Below are positions 9,405-18,414 of a stretch of 64,000 nucleotides of DNA, piece by piece. A program made the position numbers and the translations under genes. Below the pieces are notes generated by a model. The model saw only the letters and a program-made list of their open reading frames with translations. It had not been told where the DNA came from and did not search any database. Every line of letters starts with the position of its first letter. Positions within the stretch are counted from its first letter, which is position 1. The DNA comes from Bradyrhizobium algeriense (GTDB lineage: Bacteria > Pseudomonadota > Alphaproteobacteria > Rhizobiales > Xanthobacteraceae): assembly GCF_036924595.1 (NCBI RefSeq), contig NZ_JAZHRV010000001.1:7901501-7965500 (forward strand), read 5' to 3'.

Positions 9405-9500
9405 GGCACCTTTGAGACATGGCGACCGACCCTGACGATGTCCGTTTGCAGGGGAAGACCGGAAGTAGTCGGCCGACGACCAAAATGACGCGAATGACCC
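9405..9500 (+). repeat. Dispersed intergenic repeat, copy B
   Basis: Well-conserved copy: GGCACCTTTGAGACATGG at the left, GGGGAAGACCGGAAGTAG in the middle and GACGCGAATGACCC at the right. A second GTTTGAGACATC follows immediately, suggesting a partial tandem remnant. Confidence 0.9.
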
Positions 9501-9610
9501 GTTTGAGACATCAGCCACCTCCCGCCGACCGCGGCTGACGCTATCCCCGAACCCCGTTCAGTGCGATAATTTGAATTGGGACTAACGTTCTCCTGATCCG
9601 GGAGACAGCC

Positions 9611-10600
9611 ATGCGGCGGCGGCAATTTGTTAAATTCATTGGCGGCGTGGCACTTGCTTGGCCGCTCAATGCAGGAGCACAGCCGGCGGGCAAGTTATAC
9701 CGTATTGGTTATGTCAACGCGGGCGCCGCAGCTGCGCAGGGTGGCGTCGGACTCGAACGAGCTTTCGTTGAAGCCCTCCGTGAGTTGGGCTGGATGGAAG
9801 GGAAGAATATTGCCTTCGAGTACCGATTCGCACAAGGTCATTCGGATCGGCTACCCGGCATGGCCACAGAGTTGGTGCACCTCAAGGTCGATGTCATCGT
9901 TGCAAACGGAACATTGGCGTCACTCGCCGCCAAGCAAGCCACCTCGACGATCCCCATTGTCACGGCGCCTGCTGGCGATCCACTCGGGAGCGGGCTTGTT
10001 CCGAGTTTGGCGCACCCAGGCGGGAATGTCACAGGTTTGAGCCTAATGGCTCCGGATTTGGGCGGGAAGCGGTTGGAGCTACTCAAGGAGCTTCTGCCCG
10101 ACGTCTCCAGAGCGGCCATCCTGTGGAATGCTGCCAATCCCTATGCGGCGGATGTGTTCAGAGAGACGGACCGTGCCGCCCGGACATTGCGAATTACGCT
10201 GCAATCGCTTGAGGTGCGCAGTCCCGATGATTTTGATACAGCGTTCGAGGCTGCCAAAGTCCAACGTCCAGAGGGCCTGATTACGGTCGAAGACCCACTC
10301 ACCGTTGGTTATCGAAAACAGATTGTCGACTTCGCAGCGAGAAATCGCTTGCCTGCCATCCACGGCGTTCGGGAATTTGTGGAGGCTGGAGGCCTCATCG
10401 CTTATGGCGCGAGCCTATCGGATTTGTCCCGGCGCGCTGCGACCTACGTAGACAAGATCCTGAAGGGCACCAAGCCTGCGGATCTTCCAGTTCAACAGCC
10501 AACCAAGTTCGAGTTTATTGTCAATCTCAGCGCTGCCAAGGCGCTCGGGCTGACCATGCCGCCATCGCTGCTCGCCCGCGCCGACGAGGTGATCGAATGA
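9611..10600 (+). CDS. ABC transporter substrate-binding protein, paralog 5
   Basis: 329 residues. MRRRQFVKFIGGVALAWPLNAGAQ is a Tat-type signal, with GGGAGA just upstream of ATG 9611. The mature protein has GWMEGKNIAFEYRFAQGHSDRL, TAPAGDPLGSGLVPSLAHPGGNVTGL, HGVREFVEAGGLIAYGAS and ends [11 protein letters not shown]. The 3' flank (GTTTGCTGCGGTGCATGAGT) is repeated after the remnant at 16751, so gene plus 3' flank has moved as a unit at least once. Ligand unknown. Confidence 0.91.
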   Translation: MRRRQFVKFIGGVALAWPLNAGAQPAGKLYRIGYVNAGAAAAQGGVGLERAFVEALRELGWMEGKNIAFEYRFAQGHSDRLPGMATELVHLKVDVIVANGTLASLAAKQATSTIPIVTAPAGDPLGSGLVPSLAHPGGNVTGLSLMAPDLGGKRLELLKELLPDVSRAAILWNAANPYAADVFRETDRAARTLRITLQSLEVRSPDDFDTAFEAAKVQRPEGLITVEDPLTVGYRKQIVDFAARNRLPAIHGVREFVEAGGLIAYGASLSDLSRRAATYVDKILKGTKPADLPVQQPTKFEFIVNLSAAKALGLTMPPSLLARADEVIE

Positions 10601-10681
10601 GGGCGTAGTTTGCTGCGGTGCATGAGTTCGAAGTTGGCACATAGCTGCCCCGGACGTGTGTGACGGCACGTCCGCAGTTGG

Positions 10682-10966
10682 CACAAATGCGAAGTGCTGA
10701 CTGGCTATAAAATTGTCTGCTTATAGGGGTCGATCGGAAGTGATCGGCGCGCGCTCAAAACGGCGCTTTTGACCCATAGCAGTTGTGCGCTACGCGCCGC
10801 GTTTGCGACGCAGCATCTACGCCAGCACTGAGTGCGACGACCATCGAAATCTGATACTCTCACCCGTCTCCTCATGCTGCGACGAGGATCGAATGAAGCG
10901 GCGGGAGTTCATAGCGGCGACTGCGGCGCTGCTCGTTTCGCCACAGCGTTCGTGGGCGCAGGGGAC
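10682..10966 (+). repeat. Duplicated leader, copy 2 (pairs with 8204-8490)
   Basis: Second copy of the roughly 285-bp duplication described at 8204. It places the same repeat-derived leader and signal-peptide coding sequence in front of paralog 6. Confidence 0.9.
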
Positions 10967-11876
10967 ACGCCGTCGGCTTGGCTTTCTTGCTGTAGGTGAT
11001 GGGAGCGGGCAGGCCCTCAATCAAACCGAGCTTGCGTTGTTTGATGGACTGCGAAGCCACAGCTGGATAGACGGAAGAAACCTGATTATCGAGTATCGTT
11101 TTTCCCACCCCCCGGATCGACTGCCAGCTTCGGTTGCCGACCTGATTGCTCTCAGTCCCGATGTGCTCATCGTCGCGGGACCACGGGCAGCCGCAGCCCT
11201 GAAATCGGCAACTGCCACCATTCCGATTGTATTCGTGGCTGTGGGCAATCCCGTGGGGCTCGGCCTCGTGCAAAGCCTATCGCGACCAGGTGGCAACATT
11301 ACGGGTTTTGCGACAGTGGTACCGGGACAGTTCACCAGCAAAATGATAGGAACCCTGCGGGAAATGGTTCCTACCGCCTCGAAAATTGCGATCTTGGTCA
11401 ATCCGGGCAATCCAATTCACAGGTTGATAGTAGCCGAGGAGTTGCCCCAAACGGCCCGCAAACTAGGCGTGGCTCTCCCGATAGTAGAGGCGAGCACGGC
11501 TGAGGAACTGGACATCGTCTTTGCCTCGGCTGCCGCCCAGCACGCCGATGGCATAGTTGACCTTGGCGATCCTCTCACCTTTGTCGAGGCTCCACGAGTT
11601 ATCGCGCTCGCGGCGAAGTATCATCTTCCGGCAAACTACTTTTTCCGACACTACGCCAATGCCGGCGGATTGTCGTTCTACGGGCCCGATATAGCCGATC
11701 TTTTCCGCCGTGCAGCCGGCCACGTGGATAAGATTCTCAAAGGCACCAAGCCTGCCGATCTGCCAGTGGAGCAGCCGACCAAATTCGAACTGGTGATCAA
11801 CATGAAGACGGCCAAAGCGCTCGGTCTCACCGTGCCGCCTTCGTTACTCGTCCGCGCCGACGAGGTGATCGAATAA
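10893..11876 (+). CDS. ABC transporter substrate-binding protein, paralog 6
   Basis: 327 residues from ATG 10893, the position equivalent to the paralog 4 start; the open frame extends back to 10785 only through the leader. MKRREFIAATAALLVSPQRSWAQ is a Tat signal. The core has SWIDGRNLIIEYRFSHPPDRLP, FVAVGNPVGLGLVQSLSRPGGNITGF, FFRHYANAGGLSFYGPD and ends SLLVRADEVIE. It is the last intact paralog before the signalling operon. Nothing is seen in 11877-12082 beyond unremarkable sequence. Confidence 0.92.
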   Translation: MKRREFIAATAALLVSPQRSWAQGTRRRLGFLAVGDGSGQALNQTELALFDGLRSHSWIDGRNLIIEYRFSHPPDRLPASVADLIALSPDVLIVAGPRAAAALKSATATIPIVFVAVGNPVGLGLVQSLSRPGGNITGFATVVPGQFTSKMIGTLREMVPTASKIAILVNPGNPIHRLIVAEELPQTARKLGVALPIVEASTAEELDIVFASAAAQHADGIVDLGDPLTFVEAPRVIALAAKYHLPANYFFRHYANAGGLSFYGPDIADLFRRAAGHVDKILKGTKPADLPVEQPTKFELVINMKTAKALGLTVPPSLLVRADEVIE

Positions 11877-12082
11877 GATCGGCACTTCCGGGTTTGTGAA
11901 GGTTTTCGGATGCCGGCCCCATGATGGTGGTGCCGCACACACGGGGGTCGGCGTCGCAAACCTCCAAGGAACCGCGGGAGAGGCATGTAAGTGGCCGGAC
12001 GTGGGCTATGGGGATTCAGATCGGCGTAGCGACACAATTGCGACCGGTCTGGAGATTCAGTCGACCAAGTCTTGAATTTCGT

Positions 12083-13201
12083 TTACGGGTGAAGTGCGCA
12101 CACATTCACATTGAAGGCTTGGATCGGACGGTGAAAGCCCTTGAGCACGAGCCCGCCGACAGGCTCGGTCTCTGCAAGCTCCTCGATCGCCGCGAACACC
12201 TTGCTGTCGATCAGGATCTGTCCGTTTTTCGCCTCGGCGCACAGTCGCGCGGCGAGATTGACGACCGAGCCGGTGGCCGAATAGTCGAACCGGCCCTCGC
12301 AACCGATGCGGCCGAGCGTGGCGTAGCCGTGGGCGATGCCGACCCCGAACCCGAGTTCGTGACCCAACTTGCGCCAGTTGGTCGCAAGCGCGGCAGCGTG
12401 GTCGCGCATCGCGACGGCGAGCCGAACGGCGCGCAGCGCAGGATCGACACATGGCAGCGGATCGTTGAACAAGACCATGATGCCATCGCCGGCAAAGCGG
12501 TGCAGCGTGCCTTCGAACTCGTGGATGAGCCCACCGAGGTCCGCGTGGTACTCGCGCAGAACCGCTATTACCTCCTCCGGCTCGGCCGTCTCCGCAAAGG
12601 CCGTGAACCCCCGCAGATCACAGAACAACACGGTCACATCGCGGCGGTGGCTGTCCAAGAGCTCTTCGCCCGAGGACAGAACGATCTCGGCAATCTGCGG
12701 CGCCAGGAAGCTCTTGAGCCGGCCCATGCGTTCGATCTCGGCGACTTGCTCCGTGACGCGCTGCTCGAGCGTGCGGTTCCAGTCGGCGAGTTCGTGCGCC
12801 TGCCCCTGCACCTTGTCATGAAGCTCCTTGAGGCGCAGGACCGATTTCACACGCGCTACCAGCGCGGACTGATCGATCGGCTTGGTCAGATATTCGTCGG
12901 CCCCGGCCTCGAGCCCTGTGACCACATCCCTGGTATCGGCCCTGGCCGTCACCAGAATGATGGGCATGAACGGCAGCTCGGCATCCTGCTTGAGCCGGCG
13001 GCAGACCTCGATGCCGTCGATCTTGGGCATCATGACGTCGAGCAGGATCAGATCCGGGGCCCTTTCTCTCGCGGCAGCGAGCGCTTCCTCTCCGTCGGCC
13101 GCTTGCATGAGCTCATAGCCGTGTGGCGCAAGCCGTGCGCTGAGAATGTCGCGGTTCGCCTCGCTGTCGTCGACGATTAGAATGCGGGGAGGATGGTGCA
13201 T
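12083..13201 (-). CDS. Response regulator with class III adenylate/guanylate cyclase output
   Basis: 372 residues. Residues about 6-120 are a REC domain: acidic pair in VDDSEANRD, phospho-acceptor Asp in LILLDVMMP (about residue 54), Thr in LVTARAD and Lys in YLTKPID. A coiled-coil linker follows (about 125-170: LADWNRTLEQRVTEQVAEIERM), then a class III cyclase (about 180-350) with VTVLFCDLRGFTAFAE, LHRFAGDGIMVLFND and a GRFDYSATGSVVNLAARL segment. The kinase and regulator upstream suggest phosphorylation by the Cache-GAF kinase would control second-messenger synthesis; that is inference. Last gene of a three-gene minus-strand operon, 14 bp after the preceding stop. Confidence 0.95.
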   Translation of the reverse strand: MHHPPRILIVDDSEANRDILSARLAPHGYELMQAADGEEALAAARERAPDLILLDVMMPKIDGIEVCRRLKQDAELPFMPIILVTARADTRDVVTGLEAGADEYLTKPIDQSALVARVKSVLRLKELHDKVQGQAHELADWNRTLEQRVTEQVAEIERMGRLKSFLAPQIAEIVLSSGEELLDSHRRDVTVLFCDLRGFTAFAETAEPEEVIAVLREYHADLGGLIHEFEGTLHRFAGDGIMVLFNDPLPCVDPALRAVRLAVAMRDHAAALATNWRKLGHELGFGVGIAHGYATLGRIGCEGRFDYSATGSVVNLAARLCAEAKNGQILIDSKVFAAIEELAETEPVGGLVLKGFHRPIQAFNVNVCALHP

Positions 13202-13215
13202 CGGAGCTCGGCTCG

Positions 13216-13581
13216 TTAGGGCAGATATTCCCGGATCTTGGCGAGCAGCTCGCGCGGACTAAAGGGCTTGGTGACATAGCCCTCGCAGCCCGCAGCCCGC
13301 GCCTTGTCCTCGTCTCCGCTCAGGGCGTAGGAGGTCACCGCGATAATGGGGATTGCGGAGAGCGCCGATTGAGCCTTGATCCGGCGTGTCGCCTCGTAGC
13401 CGTCCAGAAGGGGCAGCTGTATATCCATTAGGATGAGATCGGGCCGATCCGCGGCGGCTGCCGCAACGCCGTCCTCGCCATTTTCGGCTTCGATCAGCTC
13501 GTATCCGACGCTCGAAAGCAAATCCCGCAGGATTCGCCGGTTGTCCTCCTGATCTTCGATCACCAGGATGCGCTTGGTCAT
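13216..13581 (-). CDS. Single-domain response regulator (CheY/DivK-like)
   Basis: 121 residues, REC domain only. Acidic pocket [10 protein letters not shown], phospho-acceptor in [21 protein letters not shown] (Asp about 52), Thr in IIAVTSYAL and Lys in [15 protein letters not shown] 13581 overlaps the kinase stop as ATGA, so it is translationally coupled to the kinase. The sequence resembles DivK-type regulators (DIQLPxxDGxE and [15 protein letters not shown]). With no output domain it probably acts as phosphate shuttle or sink between kinase and REC-cyclase. Confidence 0.95.
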   Translation of the reverse strand: MTKRILVIEDQEDNRRILRDLLSSVGYELIEAENGEDGVAAAAADRPDLILMDIQLPLLDGYEATRRIKAQSALSAIPIIAVTSYALSGDEDKARAAGCEGYVTKPFSPRELLAKIREYLP

Positions 13582-16565
13582 GGTTGCCTCGCCTGTTGCT
13601 CGACTCGCACCGGAATCATAAAGGAAAATGTCGCGCCCTCGCCAAGGACCGATTCCACCCAAATCCGCCCGTGGTGCAGTTCGATGATCCGCTTGGCGAT
13701 CGACAGGCCGAGCCCCGTTCCGCCCTTCTTGCGGGTCGAGGATGTGTCGGCCTGCGCAAATTCCTCGAAGATCGTCACTTGATGGTCTGCCGAAATTCCG
13801 GGCCCGGTATCACGAACGGCGACCGTAAACGTGCCATCCGCTGCCGAAGCCTTGATCGACACCGAGCCCCGGTCCGTAAACTTGATGGCGTTGCCGACAA
13901 GGTTGAGCAACACCTGCGCGAGGCGACGCTCATCGCCGCGGCCAATGGGCAGATCCGGGGCGACTTCAACATTGAGCGCCAGATCCTTTTCGGTCGCGAG
14001 CGACTCGACCGCGACGACCACGGCGTGTACGGCGTCTCTAAGCGAGTAGTCGGTCAGCGACAGGGTGAGCTGACCCGCCTCGATCTTGGACAGATCAAGG
14101 ACGTCGTTGATCAGACCAAGAAGGTGCTTGCCGTTGCTCTGAACGCGCTCGAGCACCGCTCGCATCTTGTCGGGCATGTCACCATAGATGTTGTCCAGGA
14201 TCAGCTCGGTGTAGCCGAGGATGGCGTTGAGTGGCGTGCGCAGCTCGTGACTCATGTTGGCGAGGAACTGCGATTTGTGCTTGCTCGCAATCTCGAGCTG
14301 CCGGCTCTTGTCCTCGATCTCATGGAACAGCCTGGCGTTCTGGATCGCCAGCACGGATTGGGCCGCGAAGGTCTGCAGGAGGTCGATCTTGCCAGCCGCG
14401 AACGTACCGGTGTCGCGCCGCCGTACCACCAGGGCGCCGACGATGGTGTCGCGGCTGAGCAACGGCACAGCCAGCAGCGATCGATAGCCGGCGCGTAGGA
14501 TGAGCTCCAGCGTCGGCGAGGAGGGCTCCTGACGCAGGTCGGGGACCTGCAGGGGTCCGCGAACCGAAGCGGCCTGCTGCATCAGCCTCTCACCGGCGCC
14601 GATTCGTTGGTCGCGGATCGCTGCAATCAGCGCCTCGTCCATTCCGTAGGTGGCGCTCAGCCGGAACTGCTGGTGCGCCTCATCGAACACGTAGATAGCG
14701 CCGGCATCGGTACCCGAGAGCTGCACCGCGTTGGCGACGATGGTCGCAAGCACGGTTTCGAGATCAAGCGTCGAGTTCACCGCCTGCGTGACGTCGCCGA
14801 GCGCTTTCAGCTCCTGGACCGAGCGCCCGAGCTCCTCCGTTCGCGCCTGAAGCTCATCGAGCAATCGAACATTCTCGATCGCGATCACGGCCTGGTCGGC
14901 GAAAGTCCGAACCAACTCGATCTGCCTGTCAGTAAAGGGTTGCACCCGCTGGCGTCCGAGATTGATCGTACCGACCACGACCCCCTCGCGCAGTAGAGGC
15001 ACGCCGAGCATGGTGTGAGTTTTTTCCAGCGTCACCGTCTCGGTTATGGAGTATTCCTCGTCGGAAGCGATGTCGGCGATGTGGACGACCTGTCCCTCAG
15101 ATGCAACCCGTCCGGTCATGCTCCCACGCCCAACGGGCAAAACGCGACCTCGAATGAGCGCGTTGTATTCGGGCGCAAAGGAAAAGGTTGCTACCACCCG
15201 ATAAGCTTCTCCCTCGAGGTTGGAGATAAGCGCGGAATCGGCTTCGCACAGCCGCACGGCAGATTCGACCAGCGTATCGAGCACCGTCTGCAGGTCAAAG
15301 GCCGACCGGCTGATTACCTTGAGCACTTCCGCGGTCGCCGTCTGCTGCTGCAGGGACTCCCGCAATTCTGCGGTCCGCTGCTCGACCTTGTTTTCCAGGT
15401 CGGCATAAGATTCCTGCAACCGCGCGCCCATTTCGTTGAACTGGTCAGCGAGGCTTTCCAGTTCGTCGCCGGTCTTGATTGAGATGCGCTGGCCGAGATC
15501 GCCGGCGCCGATGCGTGCGGCGCCCGCGCGCAGAGCCTGGATCGGGCCGACCATGCGTCGCGCCAGCAGGATTCCCGCAAGCACTGCAAACACTGATGCC
15601 GCAAGCAGCACGAACGCTAGCCGCTGCAAGGCGGTGTAGAGCGGGGCATAGGCTTCCTCGACCGGCAGTTCGACAAACATGGTCCAACCGAGCGGTAAGA
15701 TCGGCGCGGATGCGGTCAACACCTCTTGCCCCTGGATGTTGCGCGCGCCCTGCAGCTCGTCGGCTGTGCCGCCCGCCTGCCCAGCTTGCGCCGCCTGCAC
15801 CTGCGCGAGCTTGGACATGTCGGTGTTGCGCAGCACAAGGCTGATGTCGGGATGCGCAATCAGCCGGCCCTCAGCGTCGACGACATAAGCGCGGCCGTGC
15901 TCGCCAACCTTGATCTGGGACACCACGTCCCAGATCAGCTTCAAGTTGACCTCGGCGATGCTGACGCCAGCGTCCTTACGGGTGCCGGCCACCGCCAACG
16001 TCATATAGGGCTCGGATTCCCTGCGGAAGTAGACCGGCCCGTAGTAGACCTTGTGGGCGACGGCCTCGGTGAATTTCGGCTCCTTTGAAAGGTCAAGGCC
16101 GCTGTCGATCACGTCCATGGCCAAGCGCGAGACGCGCAGCCGCTCCTTGCCGGCAGAATCCACCTGCGCGAGTTCGGTGATCGCCGGCACCTGACGCAGC
16201 AATCGTAGCGCGTCAAAGCGGCGCTGTTCGATTGAACCCGCCGACCATGGTAATTGGGTGGTCCATCCGAGCTGGCTCTCGATTTCCTTGATGAACCGGC
16301 TGATCTTGGCCGCCGCAGCCACCGCCTGTTCCTGCTGAATCTGGATCAGCGAGGCCTTGTGCTCGCGGTAATAGAAGAAAACCTCGAAACTCCCGTTGGC
16401 TAGCAGCGCGACGCCAACCACGGCGACAAACAGCGCAACGTACTTGATGAAGAGCCCGCTGCGGTTCCTCGCGCCGGATGAAACCGCTCCCAACCCCGCG
16501 CTCGCTACCGGCGATCCCGCTAGCGTCCGACCCCGTGGCGTGTCCGGGTGGAGGGAGATGCTCAT
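13578..16565 (-). CDS. Membrane histidine kinase: dCache-HAMP-GAF-GAF-HisKA-HATPase
   Basis: 995 residues. TM1 is about 40-57 and TM2 about 316-336, enclosing a periplasmic double-Cache sensor (66-305, with [17 protein letters not shown]). HAMP is about 337-390 ([21 protein letters not shown]), a coiled coil about 386-412, and two GAF domains about 425-575 and 600-745. The kinase core has the H-box [15 protein letters not shown] (His 773), N-box [14 protein letters not shown]1 DTGPGI and G2 GGTGLGLSI. First gene of the operon, coupled by 4 bp to the response regulator. The operon interrupts the binding-protein array on the opposite strand, so ligand-loaded binding proteins signalling through the Cache domain is a testable idea, not shown here. 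Confidence 0.96.
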   Translation of the reverse strand: MSISLHPDTPRGRTLAGSPVASAGLGAVSSGARNRSGLFIKYVALFVAVVGVALLANGSFEVFFYYREHKASLIQIQQEQAVAAAAKISRFIKEIESQLGWTTQLPWSAGSIEQRRFDALRLLRQVPAITELAQVDSAGKERLRVSRLAMDVIDSGLDLSKEPKFTEAVAHKVYYGPVYFRRESEPYMTLAVAGTRKDAGVSIAEVNLKLIWDVVSQIKVGEHGRAYVVDAEGRLIAHPDISLVLRNTDMSKLAQVQAAQAGQAGGTADELQGARNIQGQEVLTASAPILPLGWTMFVELPVEEAYAPLYTALQRLAFVLLAASVFAVLAGILLARRMVGPIQALRAGAARIGAGDLGQRISIKTGDELESLADQFNEMGARLQESYADLENKVEQRTAELRESLQQQTATAEVLKVISRSAFDLQTVLDTLVESAVRLCEADSALISNLEGEAYRVVATFSFAPEYNALIRGRVLPVGRGSMTGRVASEGQVVHIADIASDEEYSITETVTLEKTHTMLGVPLLREGVVVGTINLGRQRVQPFTDRQIELVRTFADQAVIAIENVRLLDELQARTEELGRSVQELKALGDVTQAVNSTLDLETVLATIVANAVQLSGTDAGAIYVFDEAHQQFRLSATYGMDEALIAAIRDQRIGAGERLMQQAASVRGPLQVPDLRQEPSSPTLELILRAGYRSLLAVPLLSRDTIVGALVVRRRDTGTFAAGKIDLLQTFAAQSVLAIQNARLFHEIEDKSRQLEIASKHKSQFLANMSHELRTPLNAILGYTELILDNIYGDMPDKMRAVLERVQSNGKHLLGLINDVLDLSKIEAGQLTLSLTDYSLRDAVHAVVVAVESLATEKDLALNVEVAPDLPIGRGDERRLAQVLLNLVGNAIKFTDRGSVSIKASAADGTFTVAVRDTGPGISADHQVTIFEEFAQADTSSTRKKGGTGLGLSIAKRIIELHHGRIWVESVLGEGATFSFMIPVRVEQQARQP

Positions 16566-16750
16566 TGCTCAAATCTAGCAGCAATGCTGCAGCTTGTCTC
16601 ATTCTGCGGATCGGGAGCCGGCAGGCCGGTGACGGGAACCGAGGTTGCTCGCCCAGCAGAGAGGTACCGAAAGCGATAATCCCTGGCGACCAACCACCAA
16701 GCTGCCAAACTCTCCATGCCACAGGCGTGGTCCTCTGAGGGGGAGGGCGC

Positions 16751-16929
16751 ATGCGACGAAAGGAATTCATCTCATTCCTTGGCAGCGCGGCGACGTGCTT
16801 GCCCATGGCGAGTGCGGCAGCAATCATCTCGGAGCCAAACTCGGCCCGGACGCTTCGTAATTTTGAGACACTGACAGCGCTCCACCTCCCATCGCATGCG
16901 TTAGCTGCGCCGACGACGTGATCCAATGA
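16751..16929 (+). pseudogene. Internally deleted substrate-binding protein gene remnant
   Basis: It begins like an intact paralog (ATG 16751 after GGGAGGG; MRRKEFISFLGSAATCLPMASA). After about 40 codons it jumps to the family's last codons: GCGCCGACGACGTGATCCAATGA at 16907-16929 aligns with the usual GCCGACGAGGTGATCGAATGA, with mutations that also shift the frame. The following GGGCGTAGTTTGCTGCGG is the same 3' flank as after paralog 5. About 900 bp of the gene body are missing. Confidence 0.82.
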
Positions 16930-16961
16930 GGGCGTAGTTTGCTGCGGTGCATGAGTCCGAG

Positions 16962-17060
16962 TTGGCACCTTTGAGACATGCCCGCCCATCCTGAGAATGT
17001 CCGTTCACCCGGGGTAGACCGGAAGTCGCCGTGGTCCGGCCAAACCGACGCGAATGACCC
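16962..17060 (+). repeat. Dispersed intergenic repeat, copy C
   Basis: Near-consensus copy: TTGGCACCTTTGAGACATG, GGGGTAGACCGGAAGTCG and GACGCGAATGACCC. It follows the remnant binding-protein gene and precedes the next intact one. Confidence 0.92.
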
Positions 17061-17173
17061 AGTCCAATTGGATATACAGGTAGCTGTTAAGCGGCTAAAA
17101 CAGGCACCGGAAACCACGTTGGGCTTCGGGCAATTAAATGAATAGCCGCGCTTCATTGCTCTCAGGGACAAGG

Positions 17174-18136
17174 ATGAAACGGCGTGAATTTCTCTTAAGC
17201 CTCGGCGGAGCCGTAATATGTCCCTTTGCTGCGTTTGGGCAGCAAATCAAAGTTCCGACAATCGGCGTACTCGTTTTGGGGAATCCTAATCCCGGTCCCT
17301 TTTTGAAAGCTCTTCGAGAAGCGCTGGGAAAAATTGGCTACATCGAAGGCCAGAGTTTTCGCCTAGAGCTGCGATCCGCGGGTGGCGATGCGGCAGCCCT
17401 TGGAGATTTGGCTAGTGAATTGGTTCGCCTCAAAGCCGACGTTATTGTCGCTTGGCAAACGCCATCTGCCATGGCGGCGAAGCAAGCCACGAACAGCATT
17501 CCCATCATCATGGCGGCAGTCGGCGATGCGGTTGCTACCGGACTTGTGAAGAACCTGGCACGGCCTGAAGGTAACATCACCGGAAATACGGCTATCGCTG
17601 CAGAAGTCATGGCTAAGAACGTCGAACTCATTCGTGAGACGTTGCCGGCCGCTCGCCGCGTTGCAGTTCTGGCGAACACGGTGGACCCCTTCAGCAAGCC
17701 CTTTCTCAGTCAGATCGAGCTCGCAGCACCGGCCCTTGGCATCGAGATCAATCGGGTAATGATGCATCCAACGGAGAATGCCGAGGGTCATTTTGAGGGA
17801 ATGAGCCAAAGCAAGGTGGATGCAGTTATTATTCAACCAACCTTGGTACGGAGGGATGTCATCGAACTCACACTGAAGCATCAGATGCCTTCGTTCTCGA
17901 TGGTTGGTTCGTTTCCTTCTTCGGGCGGTCTGATGTCGTACGGCGCCTCTGATCCCGACCAGTGGCGGGAAGTGGCCATATACGTGGACAAGATACTGAA
18001 GGGCTTACGCCCGGCCGATCTGCCAGTCGCGCAACCGACCCGGTTTGAGCTAATCGTGAATCTCAAGACCGCCAAAACGCTTGGCATCACCATTCCTCCG
18101 TCGCTGCTTACGCGCGTGGATGAGGTGATCGAATAG
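17174..18136 (+). CDS. ABC transporter substrate-binding protein, paralog 7
   Basis: 320 residues from ATG 17174; the frame is open back to 17138, but the family start is MKRREFLLSLGGAVICPFAAFGQQ. The core has GYIEGQSFRLELRSAGGDAAAL, MAAVGDAVATGLVKNLARPEGNITGN, FSMVGSFPSSGGLMSYGAS and ends SLLTRVDEVIE. It differs from its neighbours in the hinge (LARPEGN instead of SRPGGN) and in the last residues (RVDEVIE). Solitary binding protein with dispersed repeats on both sides. Confidence 0.91.
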   Translation: MKRREFLLSLGGAVICPFAAFGQQIKVPTIGVLVLGNPNPGPFLKALREALGKIGYIEGQSFRLELRSAGGDAAALGDLASELVRLKADVIVAWQTPSAMAAKQATNSIPIIMAAVGDAVATGLVKNLARPEGNITGNTAIAAEVMAKNVELIRETLPAARRVAVLANTVDPFSKPFLSQIELAAPALGIEINRVMMHPTENAEGHFEGMSQSKVDAVIIQPTLVRRDVIELTLKHQMPSFSMVGSFPSSGGLMSYGASDPDQWREVAIYVDKILKGLRPADLPVAQPTRFELIVNLKTAKTLGITIPPSLLTRVDEVIE

Positions 18137-18167
18137 CGTTTTCTTGCTGTGGCGCATGAGTCCGGTT

Positions 18168-18265
18168 TTGGCCCCTTTGAGACATGCCCGCCTATCTTGA
18201 GAATGTCCGTTCACCGGGGCAGACCGGAAGTCGCCGTGGTCCGGCCAAACCAACGCGAATGACCC
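18168..18265 (+). repeat. Dispersed intergenic repeat, copy D
   Basis: TTGGCCCCTTTGAGACATG, GGGGCAGACCGGAAGTCG and CAACGCGAATGACCC. It differs from copy C at only a few positions although about 1.2 kb away. Confidence 0.92.
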
Positions 18266-18414
18266 AAGGCGGTCATCAGCCCGATCGAAATTCCGCATCG
18301 CAGCAGTCTGCTGTCGCGCCGTGATGTGCTATCGTTGTTCGGGCAGACCGATCGCTCGGGCCGTCGGCTGCAGTGCTCGTTATTGGCGGCGCCTGCCTGA
18401 GGGGAGGAAGCCCC

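Noticed and set aside
12057..13180. Long plus-strand frame opposite the REC-cyclase gene (419 codons from 11921)
   Set aside because: It is the complement of a clear two-domain gene in GC-rich DNA; its composition (Arg, Asp, Gly, His rich) has no domain pattern.
13584..14498. 304-codon plus-strand frame opposite the histidine kinase
   Set aside because: Shadow of the kinase catalytic region; no start signal or homologous motif.
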